In this document: piece by piece, positions 27,189 through 35,187 of the stretch | Layout of the letters: each line of letters opens with the position of its first letter | How positions within the stretch are numbered: the first letter of the stretch is position 1 | Assembly (NCBI GenBank): GCA_900555075.1 | Contig: USJO01000011.1 | Span: forward strand, 1 to 35,234 | Reading direction: 5' to 3' | DNA: 35,234 bases | From: an uncultured Clostridium sp. | Lineage (GTDB): Bacteria > Bacillota > Clostridia > TANB77 > CAG-508 | Translations under genes and position numbers: made by a program | The notes under the pieces: generated by a model | What the model saw: the letters and a program-made list of their open reading frames with translations, nothing else | What the model was told of the DNA's origin: nothing | Databases searched by the model: none

Positions 27189-28421
27189 TTACTTTTTTCT
27201 AATTTTCTTTAATACTTTTTTTCTTTTATATACTGCTCTTATTCTTAAACCACCTAATAGTAATAACAAACTTAAAAATATAAGTAAAAATACTAAACCT
27301 TTATGACTTTTCTCAACATTGCTTTCTGCAATTAAGTTTGCTGTATATGTTTTCCCTTCTATTTCATAACTTACTTTTCCTATTACTGTTCCTTTTTCAA
27401 TTGGGGCCTTTAAATTATTATTTATTGAAATTTTAGGTTCTATATTTGCATTTTCATTTTCTTTCTTTACTACTGCTATTATATTATTTTCTAATAGTGC
27501 ATTTAATTTTTTAGTTTCTTGTGTTCCTTTTTTTACATTAAGTGTTTGCAAATTTGTTCCTGACTTGGCAATTGTTCTTAAAACATTATTATCGTATGAA
27601 TATTCAAGTATACTTTTAGCATCTGTATATCTACTGTTTTGTGTAGTTGATTTCAATACAACAGCCACAAGAGGAATATCATTCTTTATAGAATAAGTTA
27701 TTAAACAATTACCTGCTGGCGTTGTAAATGCTGCTTTTATACCCTTTGCATATTTGTAATAATTACTGCTACTACTTTTCAACATTTCATTTGTTGTATA
27801 ATAATTTCTATCTAAGCTTGTATAAAATTCAGTAGCAGGTAAAGAAAATTCCGTTTTCTGGGCAATACTTTTTATTTCATCAAATTGCATCGCGTATTTA
27901 GCAATTAAGGCCAAATCCTTTGCTGTTGAATAGTGATTTGTATCATGTTCTCCATTGCTATTTACAAAATTGCTATTTGTGCAACCTATTTCTTTAGCCT
28001 TATTGTTCATCATTTCTGTAAAAATCTCCGTACTACCTGCGATGTGCTCAGCTAGAGCATTTGAGACATCACTATAAGACGAGATTAGCAATAAATTTAA
28101 TAACTGCTGGACAGTAAATGTTTCTCCTGTCTTCATTTTAGAAGTTAAATATCCTGGTTGTACATTACTTATTGCACTTTGACTAATTACTACTGTATCC
28201 TGCATATTACAGTTTTCTACTACTAATATTGCTGTTAGAATATTTGTTAAACTTGCCGGATATAATTTTTCTTCCATATTTTTGCTATATAATATTTTTC
28301 CATCTATACAATCAATTACCACTCCAGAAGTTGCTGTTATTTCTGGTCCTACAGCATTCGTTTTTGTAGTTAATATGACAGCTAAAAATAATAGTGCTAT
28401 AAATATTTTTCTTACTTTCAT
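27189..28421 (-). CDS. catalytically dead D-Ala-D-Ala carboxypeptidase-like protein (DacF-like)
   Basis: 410 residues with signal peptide (to about 23), a peptidase S11/PBP fold, a PBP5 C-terminal-type domain and a C-terminal membrane helix with a basic tail. The fold is unmistakable (YPASLTNILTA, HDTNHYSTAKDLALIAKYAM, FTTPAGNCLITY), but all three active-site motifs are lost: SxxK is SLTN (S57, N60), SxN is SYS (115-117) and KTG is KAA (229-231). It therefore should not cleave D-Ala-D-Ala; it may bind peptidoglycan or a partner instead. The frame is open, the start (ATG, GGAAGGAT upstream) normal, and the protein otherwise conserved, so it is not a decaying pseudogene. Confidence 0.9.
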   Translation of the reverse strand: MKVRKIFIALLFLAVILTTKTNAVGPEITATSGVVIDCIDGKILYSKNMEEKLYPASLTNILTAILVVENCNMQDTVVISQSAISNVQPGYLTSKMKTGETFTVQQLLNLLLISSYSDVSNALAEHIAGSTEIFTEMMNNKAKEIGCTNSNFVNSNGEHDTNHYSTAKDLALIAKYAMQFDEIKSIAQKTEFSLPATEFYTSLDRNYYTTNEMLKSSSSNYYKYAKGIKAAFTTPAGNCLITYSIKNDIPLVAVVLKSTTQNSRYTDAKSILEYSYDNNVLRTIAKSGTNLQTLNVKKGTQETKKLNALLENNIIAVVKKENENANIEPKISINNNLKAPIEKGTVIGKVSYEIEGKTYTANLIAESNVEKSHKGLVFLLIFLSLLLLLGGLRIRAVYKRKKVLKKIRKK

Positions 28422-28495
28422 ATAAGGACATCCTTCCTTTCAAATTTAATAATAATATATATTTCAAAAAAAAACAATATTTTCAGGAGGTTTTT

Positions 28496-29095
28496 ATGAA
28501 AAATTTTGATAAAAAAATACTAATTATGACATTTTTCGTCTTAGTTATTGCTTGTGTTGCAATATACTTTTTTACAAAAGATGAAGATTATGAGGATATA
28601 TCACAATCTCAGCTTATACAAAATGAAAATTCAGTAGATAATTCTGAGATAATAGTTCACGTAGATGGAGAAGTGCTAAAACCTGGCATTGTACACCTAT
28701 ACTCAGAGTCTCGAATTTCAGATGCAATTGAAAAATGTGGAGGTTTAACAGAACTTGCAGATACTTCAAAAATAAATTTAGCATACAAAATAAAAGATGG
28801 CCAAAAAATACATATTCCAAACATATATGATAAAGATGAAACATCCTTAATTCAAAATGATGCTGGTGAAGAAATAATAATACCAGATGCATCTTCAAAT
28901 TTTACACTTGTGAATATAAATACAGCATCTAAAAGCGAATTAGAAAATTTGCCTGGAATTGGTGAATCTACAGCATTAAAAATAATTGATTATAGAAATA
29001 AAAACGGTAATTTTATGCAAATAGAAGATATTATGAATGTCAATGGTATTGGCGAATCCAAATTTAATGTGATAAAGGAATATATTTGTATCTAA
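28496..29095 (+). CDS. comEA: ComEA-like DNA-binding protein (SLBB plus helix-hairpin-helix)
   Basis: 199 residues: N-terminal membrane anchor (about 8-26), an SLBB-type domain (VHVDGEVLKPGIVHL, SDAIEKCGGL, KDGQKIHIPN), then a double helix-hairpin-helix domain (NINTASKSELENLPGIGEST, MNVNGIGESKFNVIK). In competent bacteria ComEA binds incoming double-stranded DNA outside the membrane. No comEB or comEC follows, so natural transformation cannot be claimed from this window. AGGAGG lies 6 nt before the ATG. Divergent from the carboxypeptidase-like gene with a short shared upstream region. Confidence 0.9.
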   Translation: MKNFDKKILIMTFFVLVIACVAIYFFTKDEDYEDISQSQLIQNENSVDNSEIIVHVDGEVLKPGIVHLYSESRISDAIEKCGGLTELADTSKINLAYKIKDGQKIHIPNIYDKDETSLIQNDAGEEIIIPDASSNFTLVNINTASKSELENLPGIGESTALKIIDYRNKNGNFMQIEDIMNVNGIGESKFNVIKEYICI

Positions 29096-29203
29096 TTTGT
29101 GAGAATTTTATCTTCTTTATGGTGTTATATATTTTAAGAAGTGAAAACTATATGCTTTTTAGTTTTAACAAAAAAATTGTGTTTTTAGATGAATAAAGTT
29201 TAG

Positions 29204-29227
29204 TATAATTTCCCCTCTTTGGGAAAT
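29204..29227 (+). promoter_or_regulatory. sigG upstream -10 and overlapping hairpin
   Basis: TATAAT at 29204-29209 is followed by a perfect 7-bp hairpin ATTTCCC/GGGAAAT (29208-29214, 29221-29227). No good -35 is visible, and a sigma-F-type promoter could equally be present; I cannot decide. Confidence 0.4.
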
Positions 29228-29262
29228 AATGATTATATATTATTTCTAAGGGGGTTTTTTAT

Positions 29263-30036
29263 TTGATAAACAAGGTAGAGATTGCTTCAGTTAATACTGC
29301 AAAATTACCTGTTCTAACAAATAAAGAAAAAGACGAATTATTAGTTAAAATAAAAAATGGAGACGAGCAAGCTAGAGAGGTTTTTATAAAAGGAAACTTA
29401 AGGTTGGTTTTAAGTATAGTTCAGCGTTTTAATGGTCGAGGAGAAAATGTTGATGATTTATTTCAAGTTGGTTGTGTTGGTTTGATTAAGGCAATTGATA
29501 ATTTTGATATATCCTTAAATGTTCAATTTTCAACATATGCTGTGCCTATGATTATTGGAGAAATTAGGAGGCATTTAAGAGATAACAATCCTATAAGAGT
29601 AAGTAGATCAATGAGGGATTTAGCATATAAGGCATTGCAAACAAAAGAAGCTTTGCTTAAGGAGAAACAGAAAGAACCTACTATTGAAGAAATTGCAAAG
29701 GTTTTAAATATTGATAAAGAGGAAATTACTGTTAGTCTTGATTCTATTCAAGAACCAATATCTCTTCAGGAACCTATTTATAATGAAGGTGCTGAAAGTA
29801 TTTATTTGATTGACCAAATAAAAGACTCAAAAAATACTGATGAGTTTTGGACTGAAAGTTTAAGTCTTGCAGAAGCGATGAAAAAACTTAATAGTAGAGA
29901 AAAGCTTATTATCTCAAAGCGTTTCTTTGATGGCAGAACTCAAATGGAAATTGCAAATGAAATTGGAATTTCTCAAGCACAAGTATCTAGATTAGAAAAA
30001 AATGCGATTGAAAGAATTAAGAAGTTATATAGTTAA
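29263..30036 (+). CDS. sigG: sporulation sigma factor SigG
   Basis: Late forespore-specific sigma factor. 257 residues with the SigG-typical N-terminus (NKVEIASVNTAKLPVLTNKE), region 2 (NLRLVLSIVQRFNGRGENVDDLFQVGC, then FSTYAVPMIIGEIRRHLRDN), region 3 and region 4 helix-turn-helix (MEIANEIGISQAQVSRLEK). Start is TTG at 29263 behind AAGGGGG at a rather long spacing. It stands alone; the usual spoIIGA-sigE-sigG cluster is not seen. Its presence is the firmest evidence that the organism makes endospores. Confidence 0.95.
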   Translation: MINKVEIASVNTAKLPVLTNKEKDELLVKIKNGDEQAREVFIKGNLRLVLSIVQRFNGRGENVDDLFQVGCVGLIKAIDNFDISLNVQFSTYAVPMIIGEIRRHLRDNNPIRVSRSMRDLAYKALQTKEALLKEKQKEPTIEEIAKVLNIDKEEITVSLDSIQEPISLQEPIYNEGAESIYLIDQIKDSKNTDEFWTESLSLAEAMKKLNSREKLIISKRFFDGRTQMEIANEIGISQAQVSRLEKNAIERIKKLYS

Positions 30037-30048
30037 ATATATAACTTC
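30021..30048 (+). other. inverted repeat at the end of sigG
   Basis: GAAGTTATAT (30021-30030) pairs exactly with ATATAACTTC (30039-30048). It overlaps the last sigG codons and has no T run, so it is a weak terminator or stability element. Confidence 0.45.
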
Positions 30049-30106
30049 TCGAAACTATTAACAAAGTATATAAAGAAATTATAAAATATGAAAAGGAGGA
30101 TTACAA

Positions 30107-30148
30107 ATGTCAAATTACATAATAGAAGGCGGAAGAAGAGTAGAATAA
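30107..30148 (+). pseudogene. relic of a second murA start (13 codons)
   Basis: Encodes MSNYIIEGGRRVE then stop. This and its ribosome-binding region (AAAGGAGGATTAC) closely match the start of the real murA at 31775-31830 (MSSYLIEGGRRLE). The similarity ends at the stop. It looks like what is left of a second murA, common in low-GC Gram-positives, or a small duplication. The start and ribosome site are intact, so a short peptide could still be made. Confidence 0.7.
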
Positions 30149-30221
30149 TAAGAAATATACAAACAAAAACGGAACAAATTTTGGTAAAACTATTGAAAAA
30201 AAACAAAAAATATAATAATCA

Positions 30222-30791
30222 TTATTTTATTATAAACTTGCCATTTTTATACAATAAAGTATCTCCATTTTTGGCGTTTTTAGGAACATCATCTATGGGG
30301 ATATTTTCTATTCTATTAGTATTAATATTTTTGCAAACAGCAAAATCCACCCCAATATTAGAAATTTGATAGTATTCTGGTAAAATATTAATTTTTGATG
30401 GAAGAGTAGCATAACTACACTCATTTAAAAGGTTGTAAATATTGTTTGCATTTGCCGGAATACCTGTGTAATCTATGCGGAAATCTTTTGAAGAAACTTT
30501 CATTATAGCATCACCAACTTCGGGAGATATTCCTTTTAAGTAAGATTTAGGTATGTTATATATAGTTTTAGAAGAATAATCAAAACATATTGCATAAGTG
30601 CCTTCAAATTTTGCAAAATGCAAATTAGTATTTTTTGGCAAGTTTTCTAATATTGTATTATTTGTTTGTAGTTCTAAATAACTTTGTAATTCATGAATAA
30701 AGTCATCCACTAAACTTTCTTTGATATTATCATGAAATTTATTATCTAATAAATTTAAGCTATTAAATGAAAAATTTAAGAAATCGTTCAA
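30222..30791 (-). CDS. hypothetical protein with two DUF3006-like modules
   Basis: 189 residues, no signal or membrane helix. Start is TTG at 30791, supported by AAGGAGG 7 nt upstream. The N-terminal third is helical. Two later stretches look like the same small beta module: FAKFEGTYAICFDYSSKTI with YNIPKSYL and VGD, and FAVCKNINTNRIENIP with DVPKNAKNGD and LLYKNGKFII. The second resembles DUF3006, a small barrel of unknown function often near secreted nucleases and hydrolases. It is divergent from the thermonuclease with start codons about 40 nt apart, so their promoters must overlap. Confidence 0.7.
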   Translation of the reverse strand: MNDFLNFSFNSLNLLDNKFHDNIKESLVDDFIHELQSYLELQTNNTILENLPKNTNLHFAKFEGTYAICFDYSSKTIYNIPKSYLKGISPEVGDAIMKVSSKDFRIDYTGIPANANNIYNLLNECSYATLPSKINILPEYYQISNIGVDFAVCKNINTNRIENIPIDDVPKNAKNGDTLLYKNGKFIIK

Positions 30792-30806
30792 AATAATTCC
30801 TCCTTA

Positions 30807-30815
30807 TGGTATAAT
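30807..30815 (+). promoter_or_regulatory. extended -10 of the thermonuclease gene
   Basis: TGGTATAAT, an extended -10, lies 16 nt before the ATG at 30832 and overlaps the upstream region of the divergent gene. Confidence 0.5.
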
Positions 30816-30831
30816 TTGTTAGGTGATAATA

Positions 30832-31680
30832 ATGAAAAAATTAAAAAGCGTAATAATGATTATAGTAATGTTAATATGTGTATATACTGTAAGTTTTGCA
30901 CATGGTGGTAATATTACAGGCTGGAAAGATAAAGAATCAAAACATATAACCGAATATAACGGAAATTATTATGGCTATCATAAAGAAAACGGAGTAACAC
31001 ATTTTCATCAATTAAAATGGAACGAAGAAAAACAAAAATGGGAAATTGTTGCACCTGCTATATATTATGATGAAAATTTTAATGAGTTAGAAAACAATTA
31101 TGAGATCAACTCAAATAAAATCAAGGTGGAATTAGTAGAAACAGTTGATGGTGATACTGCAAAATTCAAAATGAACGGAGAACAAGTAACAGTAAGATTT
31201 TTAGGGATAAATACAAAAGAAACAGTAGATCCAAAAAGAGGCGAAGAGACCTATGGAAAAGAAGCAAGTAATTTTACGAAAGAGAAACTTGAAAAAGCAA
31301 CTAAAATTGAATTGGAATTTGATAGTAATGCTGATGAAAAAGACAAATATGATAGATATTTAGCCTGGATATGGATAGATGATGTATTATTACAAGATTT
31401 GTTAGTTGAAAGTGGATTAGCAGAGACTTATATGTTACAGAATAATTATAAATATGCTGGAATGTTACAAAAAAGTGAAGAAATCGCAAAAAATAATAAA
31501 CTAGGGATTTGGAGTAATGAAACAAGTAATATACAAAACAATAAAAACGAAAATCAAATAATAGAAAATAATAAAATATACATAGAAGGAAAAAACTTAA
31601 TATATATAATTATAAGTATTACAATAATATTAATTATAAACACATTTAGTATAGCACATAATAAAAAGAAAAGAAAGTAG
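30832..31680 (+). CDS. secreted, membrane-anchored thermonuclease (SNase family)
   Basis: 282 residues: signal peptide (to about 23), a YHYH-like N-terminal domain with paired histidines (AHGG, YYGYHKENGVTHFHQL), a staphylococcal nuclease domain, and a C-terminal membrane helix with a basic tail. Active-site residues are present: D in VDGDTAKF, R in VRFLGINT, E in KET and R in DKYDRYLAW. It probably degrades extracellular DNA or RNA at the cell surface. The ATG at 30832 is chosen over an in-frame GTG at 30823 because TTAGGTGAT then serves as the ribosome site. Confidence 0.9.
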   Translation: MKKLKSVIMIIVMLICVYTVSFAHGGNITGWKDKESKHITEYNGNYYGYHKENGVTHFHQLKWNEEKQKWEIVAPAIYYDENFNELENNYEINSNKIKVELVETVDGDTAKFKMNGEQVTVRFLGINTKETVDPKRGEETYGKEASNFTKEKLEKATKIELEFDSNADEKDKYDRYLAWIWIDDVLLQDLLVESGLAETYMLQNNYKYAGMLQKSEEIAKNNKLGIWSNETSNIQNNKNENQIIENNKIYIEGKNLIYIIISITIILIINTFSIAHNKKKRK

Positions 31681-31789
31681 TTATAAATAAAAGTTCCAAA
31701 TTTTGAGGTAGAAATATTGAAATTTTTAGAACTTTTTAACTTTATCCTCAGAGTTTGCATAATATATAATGTGCAAAGGAGGATTACGA

Positions 31790-33041
31790 ATGTCAAGTTA
31801 CCTAATAGAAGGAGGAAGAAGACTAGAAGGAGAAGTAAATGCATCAGGTTCTAAAAACGCATCACTTCCTATATTAGCAGCAAGCATTTTAAGTGGGAAA
31901 ACCACAATATTATATAATGTACCCAATATTTATGATACACAAACAATGCTTAAAATATTACAATTATTAGGATGTAAAATAATTAAAAAAAATGGAAAGA
32001 TAATTATTAATTCTAAGGACATAAAAACGCAAGAAATACCAGACGAACTAATGAGAAAAATGAGATCATCAGTAATATTAGTAGGAGCAATCATTGGAAG
32101 ATGTAGAAAAGCAAAGTTCTCATATCCAGGGGGTTGCGACATTGGAACAAGACCAATAGATTTACATTTAAAAGGATTGGAAAAGTTAGGAGTAAAGTTT
32201 GAGGAGGATGGTCGGAACTATACAGTGCTTATGTGATAAAATAAGAGGAAATGACATACACTTAGATTTCCCATCTGTTGGAGCGACAGAAAATATAATA
32301 CTAGCTTCAATATTTGCAGAAGGAGAAACAATAATTACAAATGCGGCAATGGAGCCAGAAATTGTAGATTTACAAAACTTTTTAAATAAGATGGGAGCAA
32401 AAGTAGAAGGTGCAGGAACAAACATTGTAAAAATAAAAGGTGTAAAAAGTTTAAAAGATGTTGGCTACAATGTAATGCCAGATAGAATTGAGGTTGGAAC
32501 ACTATTATGTATGTCAGCAATAACTGGGGGAGAAATTGTAGTAAATAATGTGAATTCAGAACATATAACTCCAATAATACATAAATTAGAAGAAACAGGT
32601 TCAAAAATCATAGTAGATAAAAATAAAGTAATACTAAAAGGAACAAAAAAAATAAAAGCAATAGACATTAAAACAATGCCATATCCGGGTTTTCCAACAG
32701 ATATGCAATCACTTTTTGTTAGTATTCTAACTGTTGCAAAAGGAACATCAATGATAGTAGAAAATATATTTGAAAATAGATATAAATATGTAAATGAGCT
32801 CGTAAGGATGGGGGCAAAAATAAAGATAGAAGGAAAGGTTGCAATAGTTAAGGGAGTAAGAAAGCTAGTTGCAACAGAAGTAAATGCTACAGACTTAAGA
32901 GGAGGAGCAGCAATGTGTACAGCAGCATTGGTAGCAAAAGGAGTAAGTAAGATAAATAATATAGAGCATATATTAAGAGGGTATGAAAATTTAGATAAAA
33001 AATTAATTAAACTAGGAGCAAATATAAAAGTGCAAAATTAA
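31790..33041 (+). CDS. murA: UDP-N-acetylglucosamine 1-carboxyvinyltransferase, read through one +1 shift
   Basis: First committed step of peptidoglycan synthesis, adding enolpyruvate from PEP to UDP-GlcNAc; target of fosfomycin. Joining 31790-32212 to 32214-33041 by skipping C32213 gives 416 residues, the MurA norm. K22 (GSKNAS), the catalytic cysteine C116 (PGGCDIGTRPIDLH), and later FPSVGATENI, PYPGFPTDMQ and TDLRGGAA are all present. In zero frame translation stops at 147 residues, lacking most of the enzyme. AAAGGAGG precedes the ATG by 7 nt; TATAAT at 31765-31770 is a likely -10. As an essential enzyme with no other full copy here, it argues that the break is bridged in the cell. Confidence 0.93.
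32213..32216 (+). other. CGG +1 frameshift site 5 (murA residue 142)
   Basis: Zero frame reads GGT CGG AAC TAT and meets TGA 6 codons after the CGG. Dropping C32213 gives GGT GGA ACT ATA (G-G-T-I). GAGGAGG at 32201-32207, a possible internal Shine-Dalgarno-like stimulator, lies 5 nt upstream. Confidence 0.85.
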
Positions 33042-33088
33042 AATTATATTACAAATTGCAAAAAGTATTGCAATTTGTAATTTTTTAT
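33042..33088 (+). terminator. murA terminator, also direct repeat copy 1
   Basis: A perfect 14-bp stem (33048-33061 with 33068-33081), a 6-nt loop and a T run to 33086. The whole 47-nt stretch recurs without change at 35188-35234. Confidence 0.92.
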
Positions 33089-33200
33089 TATGTAGGAAAG
33101 TTCTCCTTGGAATTGACTTCAATAACAAGAAAAGTTTCCTATATATGTCCGAATGCGAAGCATTTTGGACAAAGTGAAATGAAGTTTCACTTTTCTTATT
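33085..33200. repeat. 116-nt three-hairpin repeat, copy 2
   Basis: Same length as copy 1 at 6737-6852, about 5 substitutions. In this copy the middle hairpin is better paired (GTCC and GAATGC against GCATT and GGAC with one bulge). Both copies begin within or right after the T tract of a terminator behind a cell-wall gene. Confidence 0.85.
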
Positions 33201-33269
33201 ATACAACAATTTTAAAAACATAAAAAGAAAGTAAAATTAAAAAAACAAAAACAAAGGAGAGAAAAAAAC

Positions 33270-33383
33270 ATGATAAAAAACAAAGGTATAACATTAATAG
33301 CATTGATAATAACAATTGTGTTCTCTTATAACGAAATGATAAAGCACGGTAATAGCAAAGGTTTCCTCCTACAAACAATTTAG
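33270..33383 (+). pseudogene. truncated pilin-like N-terminus
   Basis: 37 codons: MIKNKGITLIALIITIV is the classic clostridial prepilin-type leader, then the sequence becomes unrelated (FSYNEMIKHGN) and stops. AAAGGAGAG lies upstream. The hydrophobic helix is cut short, so this is a gene remnant, presumably from the event that built the 33-35 kb segment. About 90 nt of AT-rich, gene-free sequence follows to the TnpV remnant. Confidence 0.65.
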
Positions 33384-33469
33384 TAAAAATCATAAATTTT
33401 CAAATATTGAAAAAATGAATTGTAAAAGTAAATGCAACGTCATCTTTTTTTGAACTTCAGAATAAAATT

Positions 33470-33863
33470 ATGGATAATAAAAAATTGAAGAAAGAATATA
33501 CAAATGAGAAAACAAGAATAAGTTATACATTAGTTGGAGATTATTATTTGCCAAATTTTGTATTAAAACAAGAAGAAAAGATTATACTAAATAAATATGG
33601 AAGATTAAGATTAAATTACTTGAAGGAACACAAGAAATCAGAATATACAATACTATTTATGAAAGAAAAAATAAATAAACACTTGAAAATAAGTACAGGA
33701 AACAGTAACGAAAAGGGTTAATCAAATTATTGAAGAATTAAAAGCACAAAGCAATTTAACAGAAGATATGAAAAATACTGATATGTTCTATTGGGTGGGG
33801 ACAACGAATGCAATTAAGCAACAGGCTGAAGAAATAGTATTAAATGAATTGATTTATAAGTGA
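33470..33863 (+). pseudogene. TnpV-like transposon protein remnant, frameshifted
   Basis: The first frame (from ATG 33470) has the TnpV pattern YTLVGDYYLPNF, then KYGRLRLNYLKEHKKSEY. The second frame, 33705 region to TGA 33861-33863, has the matching end VNQIIEELKAQSNLTED, with EEIVLNELIYK at its close. The frames differ by one near 33690-33715, and no CGG is there. TnpV is an accessory protein of Tn4451-type mobile elements. It is probably dead. Confidence 0.7.
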
Positions 33864-33930
33864 AATTTCAAAAATTATGGAAATATTATAAAAAATGTGA
33901 TATTATCATAAGCAATAAGAATAATTTTAA

Positions 33931-33953
33931 TTTTGCAGACGGTGTCTGCAAAA
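33931..33953. repeat. perfect palindrome upstream of the DUF1016 gene
   Basis: TTTTGCAGAC (33931-33940) and GTCTGCAAAA (33944-33953) around a 3-nt loop, 17 nt before the ATG at 33971. The same arms recur inside the gene at 34251-34277. Confidence 0.8.
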
Positions 33954-33970
33954 ATAGAAAGAAGGTAAAA

Positions 33971-35014
33971 ATGGAAAATGAAATAGATATTAATAGATAT
34001 AAAATGATTGTTGAAAATATTAAGCAAGAAGTTCTAAAATCACAATATAAGGCAATGCAAGAAGTTAATAAGGAACTAATATATATGTATTGGAATATTG
34101 GTAAAATTATTTCTGAAAATATAGAATGGGGGAATAAATTTGTTGATAATTTATCCATAGACTTAAAAAATGAATTTCAAAATATTCAAGGTTTTTCAGT
34201 AAGAAACCTTAGAAATATGAGAAAATTTTATGAAGAATATCCTGATACAGCAATTTTGCAGACCTTGTCTGCAAAATTGACTTGGTCGCATAACGTATTA
34301 CTTATAAATAAAGTGAAGGATCTTAACACTAGAAAATGGTATATGGAAGAAACTATAAAGAATGGTTGGTCTTGTGATATACTGGAAGACCAAATAAAAT
34401 ACAAGTTATATGAAAGACAGGCAATAGCAGATAAAACTACAAACTTTGAAAACACTTTACCAGATATTCAAAGTGATTTAGCAATACAAACTATAAAAGA
34501 TCCATACGTTTTTGATTTTATAGCATTAAAAGGGCAAGTAAAAGAAAAACAAATAGAAGAAGCAATGATTGAAAAAATCAAAAATGTTTTAATAGAACTT
34601 GGCAATGGATTTGCTTTTGTAGGAAATCAATATAAAATAACTGTGAGTGATACAGATTATTTTATAGACTTATTGTTTTACCATTTAGAATTAAGATGTT
34701 ATATAGTAGTAGAATTAAAAGCTAGAAAGTTTAAGCCAACTGATGCAGGACAATTAAATTTTTATTTATCTGCTGTTGATGATATGTTAAGAAAAGAAGG
34801 AGATAATGCAACTATTGGAATACTACTATGTAAGGAAAAAGATAAATTAACAGCTGAATATGCTTTAAAGGATATAAATAAGCCCGTTGGAGTTAGTGAA
34901 TATAAACTATTAGCAGATATACCAGAATATTTACAAACACAATTACCAAAGGCAGAAGATATAGAAATGCATATTAAAGATATTGAAGAAATAGAAAATA
35001 CAGAAAATGAATAA
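33971..35014 (+). CDS. DUF1016 / YhcG-type PD-(D/E)XK nuclease family protein
   Basis: 347 residues from the ATG at 33971 (GAAGGT upstream). The N-terminal DUF1016 domain is helical (YMYWNIGKIISEN, FSVRNLRNMRKFYEEY, QTLSAKLTWSHN). The C-terminal half is a PD-(D/E)XK nuclease fold with DYFIDLLFYH and YIVVELKARKFKP supplying D and ExK, then DAGQLNFYLSAVDD. Members often sit beside restriction or mobile elements; the exact substrate is unsettled. Here it is the only intact gene in a segment of remnants bounded by direct repeats. A 10-bp palindrome precedes the gene and is repeated inside it. Confidence 0.88.
   Translation: MENEIDINRYKMIVENIKQEVLKSQYKAMQEVNKELIYMYWNIGKIISENIEWGNKFVDNLSIDLKNEFQNIQGFSVRNLRNMRKFYEEYPDTAILQTLSAKLTWSHNVLLINKVKDLNTRKWYMEETIKNGWSCDILEDQIKYKLYERQAIADKTTNFENTLPDIQSDLAIQTIKDPYVFDFIALKGQVKEKQIEEAMIEKIKNVLIELGNGFAFVGNQYKITVSDTDYFIDLLFYHLELRCYIVVELKARKFKPTDAGQLNFYLSAVDDMLRKEGDNATIGILLCKEKDKLTAEYALKDINKPVGVSEYKLLADIPEYLQTQLPKAEDIEMHIKDIEEIENTENE
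34251..34277. repeat. second copy of the palindrome, inside the DUF1016 gene
   Basis: AATTTTGCAGAC (34251-34262) and GTCTGCAAAATT (34266-34277) around a 3-nt loop, a 12-bp stem. The inner 10 bp of each arm equal those of the copy at 33931-33953. It encodes part of the conserved LQTLSAKL segment. Confidence 0.8.
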
Positions 35015-35037
35015 AGTAATTAAAATATAAAAATATT

Positions 35038-35078
35038 TCGCTTTGAGTTTAAGAAATTAAATTCAAGGCGATTTTTTT
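35038..35078 (+). terminator. terminator after the DUF1016 gene
   Basis: TCGCTTTGAGTTT (35038-35050) pairs, with one mismatch, with AAATTCAAGGCGA (35059-35071), followed by seven T. Confidence 0.85.
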
Positions 35079-35187
35079 GTGGAAAATTTTATCTATAATT
35101 TTAAGATATAAAGTTATTATTACTTATATATTAAAAACGGAAATAAATCCAAAAGAGGTGTGTCTAGGAGAGAAAGTTTAATATTAC

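Noticed and set aside
30088..30369. Open frame of 93 codons starting near the murA relic
   Set aside because: It starts in the ribosome-binding region of the relic, is mostly basic then hydrophobic without family likeness, and overlaps the better-supported minus-strand gene at 30222-30791.
33690..33715. TnpV frame break as a sixth CGG shift
   Set aside because: No CGG is present at the break, and the gene is a transposon remnant among other remnants, so ordinary decay explains it.
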